Origin: an uncultured Saprospiraceae bacterium
GTDB taxonomy: Bacteria > Bacteroidota > Bacteroidia > Chitinophagales > Saprospiraceae
DNA length: 59,519 nucleotides
Assembly: GCA_937923345.1 (NCBI GenBank)
Contig: CAKZVJ010000147.1
Location: forward strand, 1 to 59,519
Reading direction: 5' to 3'
Part shown: positions 36,772 through 46,937 of the stretch, piece by piece
Layout: every line of letters starts with the position of its first letter
Position numbering within the stretch: position 1 is the stretch's first letter
The notes under the pieces: generated by a model
The model's database searches: none
What the model saw: the letters and a program-made list of their open reading frames with translations, nothing else
Told to the model about the DNA's origin: nothing
Translations under genes and position numbers: made by a program

Positions 36772-37770
36772 ATGAGTATTTTAAATTTTCAACAACCAGA
36801 AAAAATTATTCTTCAGAAGGCTACTGATTTTGAAGGACAATTCGAATTTAAACCATTAGAGCCTGGATTCGGGCAAACAATAGGAAACTCAATTAGGAGA
36901 GTATTACTTTCCTCTTTAGAAGGATTTGCCATTTCTGCAGTGAGAATTGCTGGTGTAGATCACGAATTCTCAACTATCAAAGGAGTAGTACAAGATGTGG
37001 TTGATATTGTACTAAATCTTAAGCAAGTAAGATTAAAGCAGCTGATACAAGAAGAAGAAATCAGCGCCGAAAAAATATACCTAACTATCTCTGGAAAAGA
37101 GGAATTTAGAGCAGGTGATATCGAGGAACATACCAATGTATTTAAGGTGATGAACCCAGATTTATTGATTTGCAGAATGGAGCCTTCAGTAAACTTAGAA
37201 ATAGAGTTTACAGTTTCAAAGGGACGTGGATATAAGCCTGCAGGCGAAAACTTACCTAAGGATGCTCCAATTGGTGTTATACCAATAGATGCCATCTATA
37301 CGCCTATCAAGAATGTTGCTTACAAAGTTTCGAATACTAGAGTTGGGCAAAGAACGGATTATGAAAAACTTACTCTTGATGTAACTACTGATGGAACTAT
37401 CCATCCAGAAGAGGCAGTAAAGGAAGCATCTCGTATACTGATTCAACACTTGATGCTAATTACGGATGAGAATATAACTTTCGATAGTGAGAAAGATCGT
37501 GAGGATAACATCGTCGATGAGCATATCTTACACATGAGAAAGTTGTTGAAAACTTCTCTAGAAGATCTAGATCTTTCTGTGAGAGCTTATAATTGTTTGA
37601 AAGCTGCTAAGATTAATTCACTTGGTGAGGTGGTCAAATTTGATACGTATGAGTTATTGAAGTTTAGAAACTTCGGTAAGAAGTCTCTAGTAGAGATTGA
37701 AGACCTTCTCCAAAACAAAGGATTAACTTTTGGAATGGACTTATCTAAGTATAAATTAGACGAAGATTAA
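36772..37770 (+). CDS. rpoA: RNA polymerase subunit alpha
   Basis: The alpha subunit dimerises to seed RNA polymerase and contacts upstream DNA and activators. The 332-residue protein has the N-terminal assembly domain (FKPLEPGFGQTIGNSIRRVL; DHEFSTIKGVVQDV) and the C-terminal domain with helix-hairpin-helix (LEDLDLSVRAYNCLKAAKI, KFRNFGKKSLVEIE). It is complete. rplQ follows after 89 nt, the longest gap in this part. Confidence 0.99.
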   Translation: MSILNFQQPEKIILQKATDFEGQFEFKPLEPGFGQTIGNSIRRVLLSSLEGFAISAVRIAGVDHEFSTIKGVVQDVVDIVLNLKQVRLKQLIQEEEISAEKIYLTISGKEEFRAGDIEEHTNVFKVMNPDLLICRMEPSVNLEIEFTVSKGRGYKPAGENLPKDAPIGVIPIDAIYTPIKNVAYKVSNTRVGQRTDYEKLTLDVTTDGTIHPEEAVKEASRILIQHLMLITDENITFDSEKDREDNIVDEHILHMRKLLKTSLEDLDLSVRAYNCLKAAKINSLGEVVKFDTYELLKFRNFGKKSLVEIEDLLQNKGLTFGMDLSKYKLDED

Positions 37771-37859
37771 TATAATATTTATTACTAACCCCGCAATGCA
37801 GTTATGTGATATTCCATGCTGCGATGATAATAGTTTTTAAATAATTTAAACCCTGCAAT

Positions 37860-38411
37860 ATGAGACACGGTAAAAAAGTAAATCATTTAGGTCGAAAGAA
37901 AGGACATCGAAAAGCCTTATTAAGAAATCTTTCAATTGCTTTGGTTCAACATAAAAGAATCAAAACAACTTTGGCAAAGGCTAAAGCACTTCGAGTATAT
38001 ATTGAGCCGTTAATCACTAAAGGGAAAACGAATTCTACACACAATAGGAGAGTAGTATTTAGCTACCTTGGGAATAAAACAGCGGTTGCGGAGATATTTT
38101 CAACAATATCAGAGGCTGTAGCTGACAGACCAGGTGGATACTTAAGAATTATTAAAACGGGATACAGAATGAGTGATAGTGCAGAAATGGCTATTATTGA
38201 GTTTGTTGATTTTAACAATGTATACACTAGCGGAACTTCTAAAGATGAAGCTTCTACGGGTAAGAAAAAGAGAACAAGAAGAGGTAAGAAATCTTCAGGT
38301 GCAGCAACCACTGCTGCAACAGCAACTGCTGCTGCCGCTACAACAAAGGAAGCATTCACTGAAGAGGTTGAAAAGACTTCTGATAAAGCAACTGGTTCTG
38401 AGGAAGAGTAA
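37860..38411 (+). CDS. rplQ: 50S ribosomal protein L17 with long low-complexity tail
   Basis: L17 lies near the tunnel exit. The core (about residues 1-120) is typical: [53 protein letters not shown]. The protein is 183 residues, about 60 longer than E. coli L17. The extra C-terminal part is a basic [10 protein letters not shown] patch, an Ala/Thr stretch (AATTAATATAAAATT-like) and an acidic end. Such tails are frequent in Bacteroidetes L17 but the content here is unusually Ala/Thr-rich. A terminator follows at 38433. Confidence 0.97.
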   Translation: MRHGKKVNHLGRKKGHRKALLRNLSIALVQHKRIKTTLAKAKALRVYIEPLITKGKTNSTHNRRVVFSYLGNKTAVAEIFSTISEAVADRPGGYLRIIKTGYRMSDSAEMAIIEFVDFNNVYTSGTSKDEASTGKKKRTRRGKKSSGAATTAATATAAAATTKEAFTEEVEKTSDKATGSEEE

Positions 38412-38432
38412 GTTGAATATAAACAAAATAAG

Positions 38433-38470
38433 AAAGGCAATATCTAGCATTAGGTATTGCCTTTTTTATT
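38433..38470 (+). terminator. Terminator of the ribosomal operon after rplQ
   Basis: A 10-bp perfect stem, AAAGGCAATA (38433-38442) with TATTGCCTTT (38455-38464), has a 12-nt loop and is followed by a T-rich run. It lies 22 nt after the rplQ stop. Confidence 0.85.
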
Positions 38471-38488
38471 TATATCGCTTTTCTTGGT

Positions 38489-38496
38489 TATCTTTG
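38489..38496 (+). promoter_or_regulatory. -7 box of the carA-eno promoter
   Basis: TATCTTTG (38489-38496) matches TAnnTTTG; the upstream box is poor (T-rich). It leaves a 29-nt leader before carA, so the carA-eno group has its own start just after the rplQ terminator. Confidence 0.5.
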
Positions 38497-38525
38497 AGCC
38501 CAATTAACAACCAAAAATTTCATTG

Positions 38526-39629
38526 ATGGAAAATGCAATTTTATTGCTAGATGATGGTACCGTATTCCATGGGAAAGCTGCTGGTATTAAAGGAACAGCA
38601 ACAGGCGAAATTTGCTTTAATACTGGAATGACAGGTTACCAAGAAATATTTACAGACCCTTCTTATTTCGGGCAAATAATGGTCACTACCAATGTCCATA
38701 TTGGAAATTATGGAATCAAAAATGCTGAGGCACAATCCGAAAACATAAAGATAAATGGACTTGTTTGCCGATCATTTAATGATAAGTTTTCACGTCCTTT
38801 AGGGGATTCTTCTATTCAGGAATATTTTGAATCAAATAATACCGTAGCAATCTATGACTTGGACACTAGGTCTATTGTCAAAAAGATTAGAACCCAGGGT
38901 GCTATGAATGCTATTATAAGTTCTGAAGTATTAGATGTTGAGCAACTTAAGAAAATGCTTAAAGAAGTACCCAATATGCATGGGCTGGAATTAGCATCCC
39001 AAGTATCGACTAAAGCTTCTTATTTCTTTGGGGACCCTCATAAAGAAACCAAGGTTGCGGTGATGGATTATGGAGTTAAGAAGAGTATTCTTCAATGCAT
39101 GGTTGATGAAGGCTTTTACTTAAAAGTGTTTCCATCCAGCACGAGCTATGAAGAAGTGAAAAAATGGAATCCGGACGGTATTTTTCTTTCTAACGGACCT
39201 GGTGATCCTGCTGCTATGGATTACGCCATAGACTTAGCTAAGCAAGCTTTAAACGAAGATATTCCTTTATTTGGAATTTGTTTAGGGCATCAGATTCTAG
39301 CCTTGGCCATGGGCTTAGAGACATACAAAATGAAGCATGGACATAGAGGATTGAACCATCCGGTTAAAAATTTAGTGACGGGCTTATGTGAAATAACTAG
39401 CCAAAATCATGGCTTTGGAGTAAAAGTGGCTTCTATCGAAGCCAGTTCAGAAATAGAAATTACGCATAAGAATCTGAATGATGATACTGTGGAAGGAATC
39501 AAAGTGAAAAATAAAAAAGCGTTCTCCGTTCAGTATCATCCAGAGGCATCTCCAGGACCTCACGATGCGAGGTATCTATTTGCAGATTTTAAAAACTTAA
39601 TGACCGCGACACAAGCGGTCGTAAAATAA
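38526..39629 (+). CDS. carA: Carbamoyl phosphate synthase small subunit
   Basis: CarA is the glutaminase half of carbamoyl phosphate synthase, supplying ammonia for arginine and pyrimidine synthesis. The 367-residue protein starts at the ATG at 38526 (MENAILLLDDGTVFHGK; a TTG one codon upstream is possible). It shows GMTGYQEIFTDPSYFGQ, a GATase domain with FGICLGHQ (catalytic Cys) and the YHPEASPGPHD His/Glu pair. The large subunit carB is not in the window. eno follows after 6 nt. Confidence 0.97.
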   Translation: MENAILLLDDGTVFHGKAAGIKGTATGEICFNTGMTGYQEIFTDPSYFGQIMVTTNVHIGNYGIKNAEAQSENIKINGLVCRSFNDKFSRPLGDSSIQEYFESNNTVAIYDLDTRSIVKKIRTQGAMNAIISSEVLDVEQLKKMLKEVPNMHGLELASQVSTKASYFFGDPHKETKVAVMDYGVKKSILQCMVDEGFYLKVFPSSTSYEEVKKWNPDGIFLSNGPGDPAAMDYAIDLAKQALNEDIPLFGICLGHQILALAMGLETYKMKHGHRGLNHPVKNLVTGLCEITSQNHGFGVKVASIEASSEIEITHKNLNDDTVEGIKVKNKKAFSVQYHPEASPGPHDARYLFADFKNLMTATQAVVK

Positions 39630-40919
<1,290 letters not shown>

Positions 40920-40952
40920 CAAGTGATTTCATATATTTGAAAAAATTATACG

Positions 40953-41249
40953 ATGAACTTTTCAAATTCTAATCGTTCTTGGTTAAGTCCTTTCAAAAGC
41001 TGGTATTTTTTGATGCTTATGGCATTTGCAACTTGGATGGTTTTTTTCGATGGAAACGATATAGGGACTCAAATGAGATTGAAAAATAAACTGATATCAT
41101 TAAATCAAGAAAAGATTCAATTAAGAGAAAAGATAGAGCAATCAACAAATGCTTTAGAAGCACTCAGAGAAGATAAAGAAAAGTTCGCCAGAGAAAAATA
41201 TTATATGAAAAAGGATGGTGAAGATGTTTTCATCATCGATAAAAAATAA
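40953..41249 (+). CDS. Septum formation initiator (FtsB/DivIC-like) protein
   Basis: FtsB/DivIC proteins connect FtsL with other divisome parts. This 98-residue protein has one membrane helix (about residues 14-32, [16 protein letters not shown]) and then a coiled coil with charged heptads (about 42-85, [20 protein letters not shown]). It ends in a short tail, VFIIDKK. The topology and coiled coil match the family; the sequence is divergent, so the assignment rests on pattern and on the eno neighbour, a common pairing. sucD starts 2 nt after its stop. Confidence 0.85.
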   Translation: MNFSNSNRSWLSPFKSWYFLMLMAFATWMVFFDGNDIGTQMRLKNKLISLNQEKIQLREKIEQSTNALEALREDKEKFAREKYYMKKDGEDVFIIDKK

Positions 41250-41251
41250 TT

Positions 41252-42136
41252 ATGTCAGTACTAGTAAACAAGAATTCAAACATCATCGTACAAGGTTTTA
41301 CTGGAAAGGAAGGATCCTTTCATGCAGGCCAAATGATTGAGTATGGCACCAACATCGTTGGAGGTGTGACTCCTGGTAAAGGCGGCCAAACACACTTGGA
41401 AAAGCCTGTTTTTAATACTGTACAAGAAGCGGTGAATAAAGCAAATGCTGATACATCTATCATATTCGTTCCCCCGAGATTTGCTGGAGACGCGATCATG
41501 GAAGCAGCCGATGCTGGTATCAAAGTCGTTATCTGTATCACTGAAGGCATCCCAGTTCAAGATATGGTAAAGGTGAAAGCTTATTTAAATAATAAACCTG
41601 ACTGTAGATTGATTGGACCTAACTGCCCTGGTGTAATGACCCCAGGAGAAGCCAAGGTGGGAATTATGCCTGGATTTATTCACAATCCTGGTCGTATTGG
41701 GATTGTGTCTCGTTCTGGTACATTAACATATGAAGCGGTAGACCAAGTCACTAAAGCTGGCATGGGTCAATCTACTTGTATCGGTATAGGAGGAGATCCT
41801 ATAGTCGGAACGACAACTTTGGATGCAGTCAGATTATTGATGGAAGATCCCGATACTGATGGAATTATTATGATTGGAGAAATAGGAGGTAGTATGGAAG
41901 CAGATGCATCGCGCTGGATAAAAGAAAATGCTACTAAACCAGTTGTAGGATTTATTGCTGGACAAACTGCACCTGCTGGTCGAACTATGGGACATGCAGG
42001 AGCCATTATTGGTGGTGCTGAAGATACTGCTGAAGCCAAGATGAAGATTATGGATGAATGTGGAATCCACGTAGTCAAGTCTCCTGCAGAAATCGGGATT
42101 ACTATGAAAACTGCTCTAGCTGGAGTAAAAGCATAA
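41252..42136 (+). CDS. sucD: Succinyl-CoA ligase alpha subunit
   Basis: The alpha subunit of succinyl-CoA synthetase carries the CoA site and the phospho-histidine of the TCA cycle enzyme. The 294-residue protein shows [11 protein letters not shown] near the start, [19 protein letters not shown], and the catalytic region [11 protein letters not shown] with the phosphorylated His (near residue 247). The beta subunit gene sucC is not in the window. Downstream are a terminator and copy 5 of the repeat. Confidence 0.98.
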   Translation: MSVLVNKNSNIIVQGFTGKEGSFHAGQMIEYGTNIVGGVTPGKGGQTHLEKPVFNTVQEAVNKANADTSIIFVPPRFAGDAIMEAADAGIKVVICITEGIPVQDMVKVKAYLNNKPDCRLIGPNCPGVMTPGEAKVGIMPGFIHNPGRIGIVSRSGTLTYEAVDQVTKAGMGQSTCIGIGGDPIVGTTTLDAVRLLMEDPDTDGIIMIGEIGGSMEADASRWIKENATKPVVGFIAGQTAPAGRTMGHAGAIIGGAEDTAEAKMKIMDECGIHVVKSPAEIGITMKTALAGVKA

Positions 42137-42159
42137 ACAGCTTATCAAAAGTAATATCC

Positions 42160-42199
42160 AATAGCACTTCTGTACCTGCAGAGGTGCTATTGTCATTTG
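42160..42199 (+). terminator. Terminator-like hairpin after sucD
   Basis: ATAGCACTTCTG (42161-42172) pairs with CAGAGGTGCTAT (42179-42190) over 12 bp with one G/T pair, followed by TGTCATTT. The T-run is weak. It lies 24 nt after the sucD stop. Confidence 0.55.
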
Positions 42200-42345
42200 G
42201 GGCCTACCCTTAGACTTTAGACAGGCGAAAAGCCTGTCTAAAGTCTAAGGGTCGCTACGCTCCACTGCTCGCTGTGCGCTCGGCCTCCATCGCTACTCCA
42301 CCAAGCCTACCCAACGGAGTCTTCCCTTGTCAGGTCACAGTTGCG
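42200..42345 (+). repeat. Dispersed hairpin repeat, copy 5 of 6
   Basis: It starts GGGGCCTACCC and has a perfect 20-bp stem (42207-42226 with 42232-42251, loop GAAAA). It continues GGGTCGCTACGCTCCACTGC and then the GC-rich variable part to about 42345. The stem is the strongest of the six copies. It lies between sucD and lpdA, which are convergent. Confidence 0.8.
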
Positions 42346-42391
42346 CATCGCTAGTCCAAGAGAAAATAAAAAAGAAATATCATTAATACAA

Positions 42392-42430
42392 AAAAAGGGA
42401 ATGGCCAATCAAATGGACATTCCCTTTTTA
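42392..42430 (-). terminator. Terminator of lpdA
   Basis: A 12-bp stem, AAAAAGGGAATG (42392-42403) with CATTCCCTTTTT (42418-42429), loops over 14 nt. It is symmetrical enough to work for both strands. It is 21 nt past the lpdA stop. Confidence 0.8.
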
Positions 42431-42450
42431 TATATTTTAAGTACTTATTT

Positions 42451-43854
42451 TTACATGTGGATAGAACGCTTTCCAGTGGCATCCATGGCTGCTTCTCTTA
42501 CAGCTTCGGTATACGTTGGGTGAGCATGACTCATACGAACAATGTCTTCTGCTGATCCTCGATATTCCATGATAGCTACTGCCTCTGCAATAATGTCTGC
42601 CACTCTTGGACCCACCATATGCACTCCCAATACTTCATCCGTTTCAGCATCCGCTAATATCTTGACCATACCATCGGTATCCATACTAGCACGAGAACGG
42701 CCCAACGCTTTAAATGGAAATTTACCGACATTATACTTTACACCATCATCAATCAATTGCTGCTCTGTGCGACCTACATCTGCTACCTCAGGCCATGTGT
42801 AGACTACGCCAGGTATAAGATTGTAGTTGATGTGAGGATGTTGACCAGAGATATGCTCCACTACAAATGTCCCTTCCTCTTCTGCTTTGTGCGCCAACAT
42901 AGCACCAGCAACAACATCTCCAATCGCAAAAATACCAGCTACATTTGTTTCTAATTTATCATTGACCGTAATCTTCCCTCGATCATCTGTAGCGATACCC
43001 ACTTTATCTAAATCTAAACCTTCAGTATAGGCTTGTCTACCGATAGCTATAAGACAGTAGTCTGCTTTTATATTTTGCTCCTCTTCACTATCTCTTTTTT
43101 TGAAAGAAACCGTAGCTCCTTTTGCAGTTCCTTTTACTGTAGTCACCATATGCTTCAAGTGAAATTTGATGCCTATTTTTTTCAATGAGCGCATCAATTC
43201 TTTGCTACAGTCTTTATCCATACCCGCTATGATTCTATCAGAGTATTCGATAACCTCTATCTGCGTTCCTAATCTAGCATAAACAGAACCAAGCTCTAGC
43301 CCGATAACCCCTCCACCTATGATAACCATTCTCTTAGGGATTTTATCAATGTTTAGAGCTTCTGTAGAAGTAATTACCCTTTTCTTATCATAATTAAACG
43401 CCTCAGGAGTGATAGGCTTCGAGCCTGTGGCTATGATCGTATTCTTTGTGGTAATTTGTTGAGCTTTTCCTTTGGTAGGCTTTATAGAAATAGTATTCTT
43501 GTCTACAAATGAACCATGTCCATGGTAAACATCGATCTTGTTTTTCTTCATGAGAAACTCAACCCCTTTGCAAGTAGTGCTCACTACCTCATCTTTACGA
43601 GCAATCATTTGCTTCATGTTGACTCCAAGATTTTTTAATTCAATACCGTGGGTAGTGAAATGCTCTTTAGCATTATGATAGTGTTCAGAAGAATCTAATA
43701 ATGCTTTAGATGGAATACACCCTACATTCAAGCAAGTTCCTCCGAGGGTGTCATACTTTTCTATGATTGCGGTTTTTAATCCTAACTGGCTCGCACGAAT
43801 GGCGGCAACATATCCTCCAGGACCAGAACCTATGACTGTCAAATCGTATTGCAT
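42451..43854 (-). CDS. lpdA: Dihydrolipoyl dehydrogenase (E3)
   Basis: E3 reoxidises dihydrolipoyl groups of 2-oxoacid dehydrogenase complexes and glycine cleavage, using FAD and NAD. The 467-residue protein has the FAD motif GSGPGG (residues 9-14), the redox pair C41/C46 in GGTCLNVGCIPSK, the NAD motif GGGVIGLELG, and the interface region HMVGPRVADIIAEA with the catalytic His-Glu pair in HAHPTYTEAV. Complete and usual length. It lies 56 nt after ricT on the same strand. Confidence 0.98.
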   Translation of the reverse strand: MQYDLTVIGSGPGGYVAAIRASQLGLKTAIIEKYDTLGGTCLNVGCIPSKALLDSSEHYHNAKEHFTTHGIELKNLGVNMKQMIARKDEVVSTTCKGVEFLMKKNKIDVYHGHGSFVDKNTISIKPTKGKAQQITTKNTIIATGSKPITPEAFNYDKKRVITSTEALNIDKIPKRMVIIGGGVIGLELGSVYARLGTQIEVIEYSDRIIAGMDKDCSKELMRSLKKIGIKFHLKHMVTTVKGTAKGATVSFKKRDSEEEQNIKADYCLIAIGRQAYTEGLDLDKVGIATDDRGKITVNDKLETNVAGIFAIGDVVAGAMLAHKAEEEGTFVVEHISGQHPHINYNLIPGVVYTWPEVADVGRTEQQLIDDGVKYNVGKFPFKALGRSRASMDTDGMVKILADAETDEVLGVHMVGPRVADIIAEAVAIMEYRGSAEDIVRMSHAHPTYTEAVREAAMDATGKRSIHM

Positions 43855-43910
43855 ACTGTTATTATTTATATTTTATATTTTCACTTTTTATGTACCTATT
43901 ATTTGGCTTG

Positions 43911-45293
43911 TTAATCTTTCTTAGGGGGTGGTGTTCCAGACTTAGGTTTTGGTTTATAGTTCCTTTTCTTTTTAGGAGGTCTATTACCTTGGTTTTTATT
44001 GTTTCCATCTTTTTTGCCATTATTATCCTTAGGGCCTGTTCCCTTTGGCTTATTCCCTCTAGGTTTATTACTATTACTGCCTTGTTTGTTGCCGCCTTCT
44101 TTATTTCCATCCTGGCTATTTCCGCCTTGTCTATTTCCACTCTTAGGCTTGTTATTTCTTCCACCTTTTTTCCGTCTATTGTTGCGTTTCTTTTTACGCT
44201 CTTCCATCGGAAGTTCGATTACTTCATTTACGCTTTCGTAGTCATTTTGGTTTGCAGCAGCCTCCATTTCCATATATGCCTCTGCACTAATTAGGTCGGC
44301 AGGTTTTTCCTTATTCTTGTTCATTGCTATGATCTCCTTCACTCTTTTTACCGGTAGGGCATAAAACTTACCTCTCTTACCATCTACAATGTAAGTATAG
44401 TACATCAAACCTTTGAAGATATCGGTTTTGACCAAAACCGCTTTGCCACGTTGCGTGTGAATGCTGTCAGCTCTTTTGGGAAAAGCCTCAATGGCCTCCA
44501 TATAAGTATCTAGTTCAAAGTTGAGGCAACATTTTAGTCTTCCGCATTGCCCAGATAACTTTGCCTGGTTGATGGCTAGATTCTGATATCTTGCAGCGGT
44601 AGTAGAAACGGTCTTGAAGTCTGTCAACCAGGTAGAACAACACAGTTCTCGACCGCATGAGCCGAGACCCCCGATCAAGGCTGACTCCTGTCGAGCTCCA
44701 ATCTGCCGCATTTCTACTTTTATCTTGAACTCTCTAGCATAGTGTCTAATCAATTCTCTAAAATCGACTCTACCTTCTGCGATATAATAAAAAATCGCTT
44801 TTCTATTGTCTCCTTGATATTCGACCTCGCCTACCTTCATGTTGAGATCAAGATTTCGAGCCAATTCTCTCGCTCTTATCATGGTCTTATTTTCTCTATC
44901 TCTAGCTTCCATCAGCTTTTCAAGATCTCTCTCGTTGGCTTTACGAATAACAGACTTGGTCACAGTAGATTCTCTGACCTTTTTCTTCTTCATTTGTAGT
45001 CTGACCAAATCCCCAGATAAGGTAATACTCCCTACATCGTATCCCGTCTCTGCCTCCACCACAACAGGATCCCCTGTGATGGCTCTAGAAGAAGCGGGAT
45101 TCTTTAAGAATGCTTTTCTATTTCCGTTTTTGAAACTTACTTCGACGTATTTGTAATTATCTACATCAATTATATCATTTAATGACAACCAGTCATAAGT
45201 ATTCATTTTGTTACAACCTCCAGTGGCACAATGGCCTTTACTTTTACATCCTGAAGGAGTCCCATTATTATTTGAGCAACTTGCACATCCCAT
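43911..45293 (-). CDS. ricT: RicT-like PSP1-domain protein with low-complexity tail
   Basis: RicT/YaaT proteins carry the PSP1 domain and, in Bacillus, act in RNA processing with RicA and RicF through iron-sulfur clusters. The 460-residue product has Cys-rich N-terminus (CASC, GCKSKGHC, GCNK), the PSP1 core (about 45-290) and the conserved GSCGRELCCSTWL and SGQCGRLKCCLNFEL cysteine pairs. The last 110 or so residues are a Lys/Asn/Gly repeat-like tail (NNRRKKGGRNN, NKQGSNSNKPRGNKPKGTG). It lies 26 nt after holB, a standard pair. The gldH gene that often sits between ricT and its neighbour in gliding relatives is absent here. Confidence 0.93.
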   Translation of the reverse strand: MGCASCSNNNGTPSGCKSKGHCATGGCNKMNTYDWLSLNDIIDVDNYKYVEVSFKNGNRKAFLKNPASSRAITGDPVVVEAETGYDVGSITLSGDLVRLQMKKKKVRESTVTKSVIRKANERDLEKLMEARDRENKTMIRARELARNLDLNMKVGEVEYQGDNRKAIFYYIAEGRVDFRELIRHYAREFKIKVEMRQIGARQESALIGGLGSCGRELCCSTWLTDFKTVSTTAARYQNLAINQAKLSGQCGRLKCCLNFELDTYMEAIEAFPKRADSIHTQRGKAVLVKTDIFKGLMYYTYIVDGKRGKFYALPVKRVKEIIAMNKNKEKPADLISAEAYMEMEAAANQNDYESVNEVIELPMEERKKKRNNRRKKGGRNNKPKSGNRQGGNSQDGNKEGGNKQGSNSNKPRGNKPKGTGPKDNNGKKDGNNKNQGNRPPKKKRNYKPKPKSGTPPPKKD

Positions 45294-45319
45294 CTTATTC
45301 TTCGTTTATGAGTTATATA

Positions 45320-46438
45320 TTAAGCCATTACGGCATTTTTTTTTAAAGCTTTATTTGTTTTAATTGCAAAGTTAAGTAGCGATATTTTCATATTGGCATT
45401 TCTATCTAGATGATAGCTTATTTCATCTAGCATTGTTGTTACTTTTTGTATGGCCTCATCATCCACTACTGCTATCACTTTTTGAGCCAGTTCTACTTCA
45501 TGTTGAGGAAGCACTACATGTTTGCTAGGTAAGTAGCGAAGCAATAAGCATTGGCGTAAAAAGTGTGTACAATACCGAAAGAAGGTTTTCATTTCTTCTT
45601 TAGTCAATTCATTTATGTCATTCACCGACTTTACGATAGAAGCAGGATGGCCCTGATATGCAGATCTAAATAAATTCATCCATATTGGAAGAAACTTATT
45701 TTCTCCATGTTCGCTGATAGTAAAGGCTTCGTTGATATTGCCTTCACTTAAGTTGGCGATTGTCAATGCATCATCTGCTTGTAAAGTATATTTTTCTGCA
45801 AGCAAATCTGCCATGATCTGAGTAGGAATGGGTGCGATATTGACTATTTGACATCTAGAGAGTATTGTCCCTAATATCATATCTGCTTGGTCGGAGACAA
45901 AAATAAAATAAGTCTCAGAAGGTGGTTCCTCAATCATTTTTAATAATCGATTACCTTCCTTTCCCAAAAATTCTGGTAGCCAGATGATAACGATCTTCTT
46001 GTCAGATTCATAAGGCTTGAGATGCACAATGTGGGAGAGCCGATTGCATTCTGCAGCAGTGATATTTCCTGTCTTTTTTCCTTCACCCATGTGGGTAATC
46101 CAATCACTTCCAGAAGAATAAGGGTACTCTATAATGAACTCACGGAAATCATTCATGAAATCATTGCATGTAACTTTGGCCCCAGTAATAGGAAAACTAA
46201 AGTGTATGTCTGGATGAATAGACTTCAAGGATTTGTGGCAATGTTGACAGGAGCCACAAGACTCACCATTAGATTTGTTACTACAGATCAAGTATTGGGC
46301 TAGTGCACGAGCAAGTATGAGTTTTCCAGAACCAGTAGCCCCCTTCAACAATAAGGCATGCGGAAATCTGTCCACATCAATCAGTTGAAATAGGTTCGCT
46401 ATCGCATCACTAGTATGAATGATATCTTTGGTGTACAA
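45320..46438 (-). CDS. holB: DNA polymerase III subunit delta-prime
   Basis: The delta-prime subunit belongs to the clamp-loading AAA+ complex. The 372-residue protein has Walker A GATGSGK (residues 33-39), a four-Cys zinc module (C52, C61, C64, C67) and the SRC motif region (LSRCQIVNI). The start is a TTG (MYTKDIIHTSDAI...), because a TGA stop lies two codons upstream and no ATG is near. The position matches the usual delta-prime N-terminus. Confidence 0.93.
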   Translation of the reverse strand: MYTKDIIHTSDAIANLFQLIDVDRFPHALLLKGATGSGKLILARALAQYLICSNKSNGESCGSCQHCHKSLKSIHPDIHFSFPITGAKVTCNDFMNDFREFIIEYPYSSGSDWITHMGEGKKTGNITAAECNRLSHIVHLKPYESDKKIVIIWLPEFLGKEGNRLLKMIEEPPSETYFIFVSDQADMILGTILSRCQIVNIAPIPTQIMADLLAEKYTLQADDALTIANLSEGNINEAFTISEHGENKFLPIWMNLFRSAYQGHPASIVKSVNDINELTKEEMKTFFRYCTHFLRQCLLLRYLPSKHVVLPQHEVELAQKVIAVVDDEAIQKVTTMLDEISYHLDRNANMKISLLNFAIKTNKALKKNAVMA

Positions 46439-46937
46439 TACTCACTATTATTAGAGCAGCAAAATAGGCCACTAATCATGAAAACATAAAATGACTGTTA
46501 GAAATTTGTACGGAAATTTATAGACTGATATGGTTTAGAAAAACAAGGACTCTTCATCTATGAGCTTGTTTTTCGATATAGCGCCGAAATGTAATATTTA
46601 TCGGTTATCTAAAAATAAACCAAAAGGCTATCATTTGGTAGATTTTGGTTTTATTCTTCTCGTTGTCTTTAATTATTAGTACAGAACAACAAATAAGCTA
46701 TATATAAACTGCATATTTTTTTACTTTCCTGAATTTCAGCGTTTAAGACGCTTATTTTAAGGGAAGTCTCATGAGGATTTTCACCCTTCTATATGTTATC
46801 AATTATTATAATATTATGTACAAACTTTGTGTATACAAGTCATTATGCTAAAATTACACAAATAAAACCAAACAACAAATGATGGCTTTCTATGTTTATT
46901 ACTTTTGTACTGCTAAATAGCTGATAAAGTTACTATT
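46439..46937. other. Gap between divergent holB and the PTPS/QueD gene
   Basis: No gene is visible in this 499-nt, AT-rich stretch. It has a 9-bp hairpin, AAACCAAAA (46617-46625) with TTTTGGTTT (46643-46651), a small 5-bp hairpin AGCGT/ACGCT near 46738 followed by TATTTT, and a TACTTTTG box (46900-46907) that may be the -7 element for the downstream gene. Confidence 0.5.
46900..46907 (+). promoter_or_regulatory. -7 box before the PTPS/QueD-family gene
   Basis: TACTTTTG matches TAnnTTTG exactly and lies 30 nt before the ATG. No good upstream TTTG box is present. Confidence 0.4.

Noticed and set aside
41767-42078. Antisense frames over sucD
   Set aside because: The sense strand encodes a complete, well-conserved sucD; the antisense frames match nothing.
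42341-42523. A 60-codon frame between sucD and lpdA
   Set aside because: It spans the lpdA terminator and the end of lpdA on the other strand.
43862-44294. Antisense and alternative-frame products over the ricT tail
   Set aside because: They arise from the low-complexity Lys/Asn codons of ricT; the hydrophobic look on the other strand is a codon artefact.
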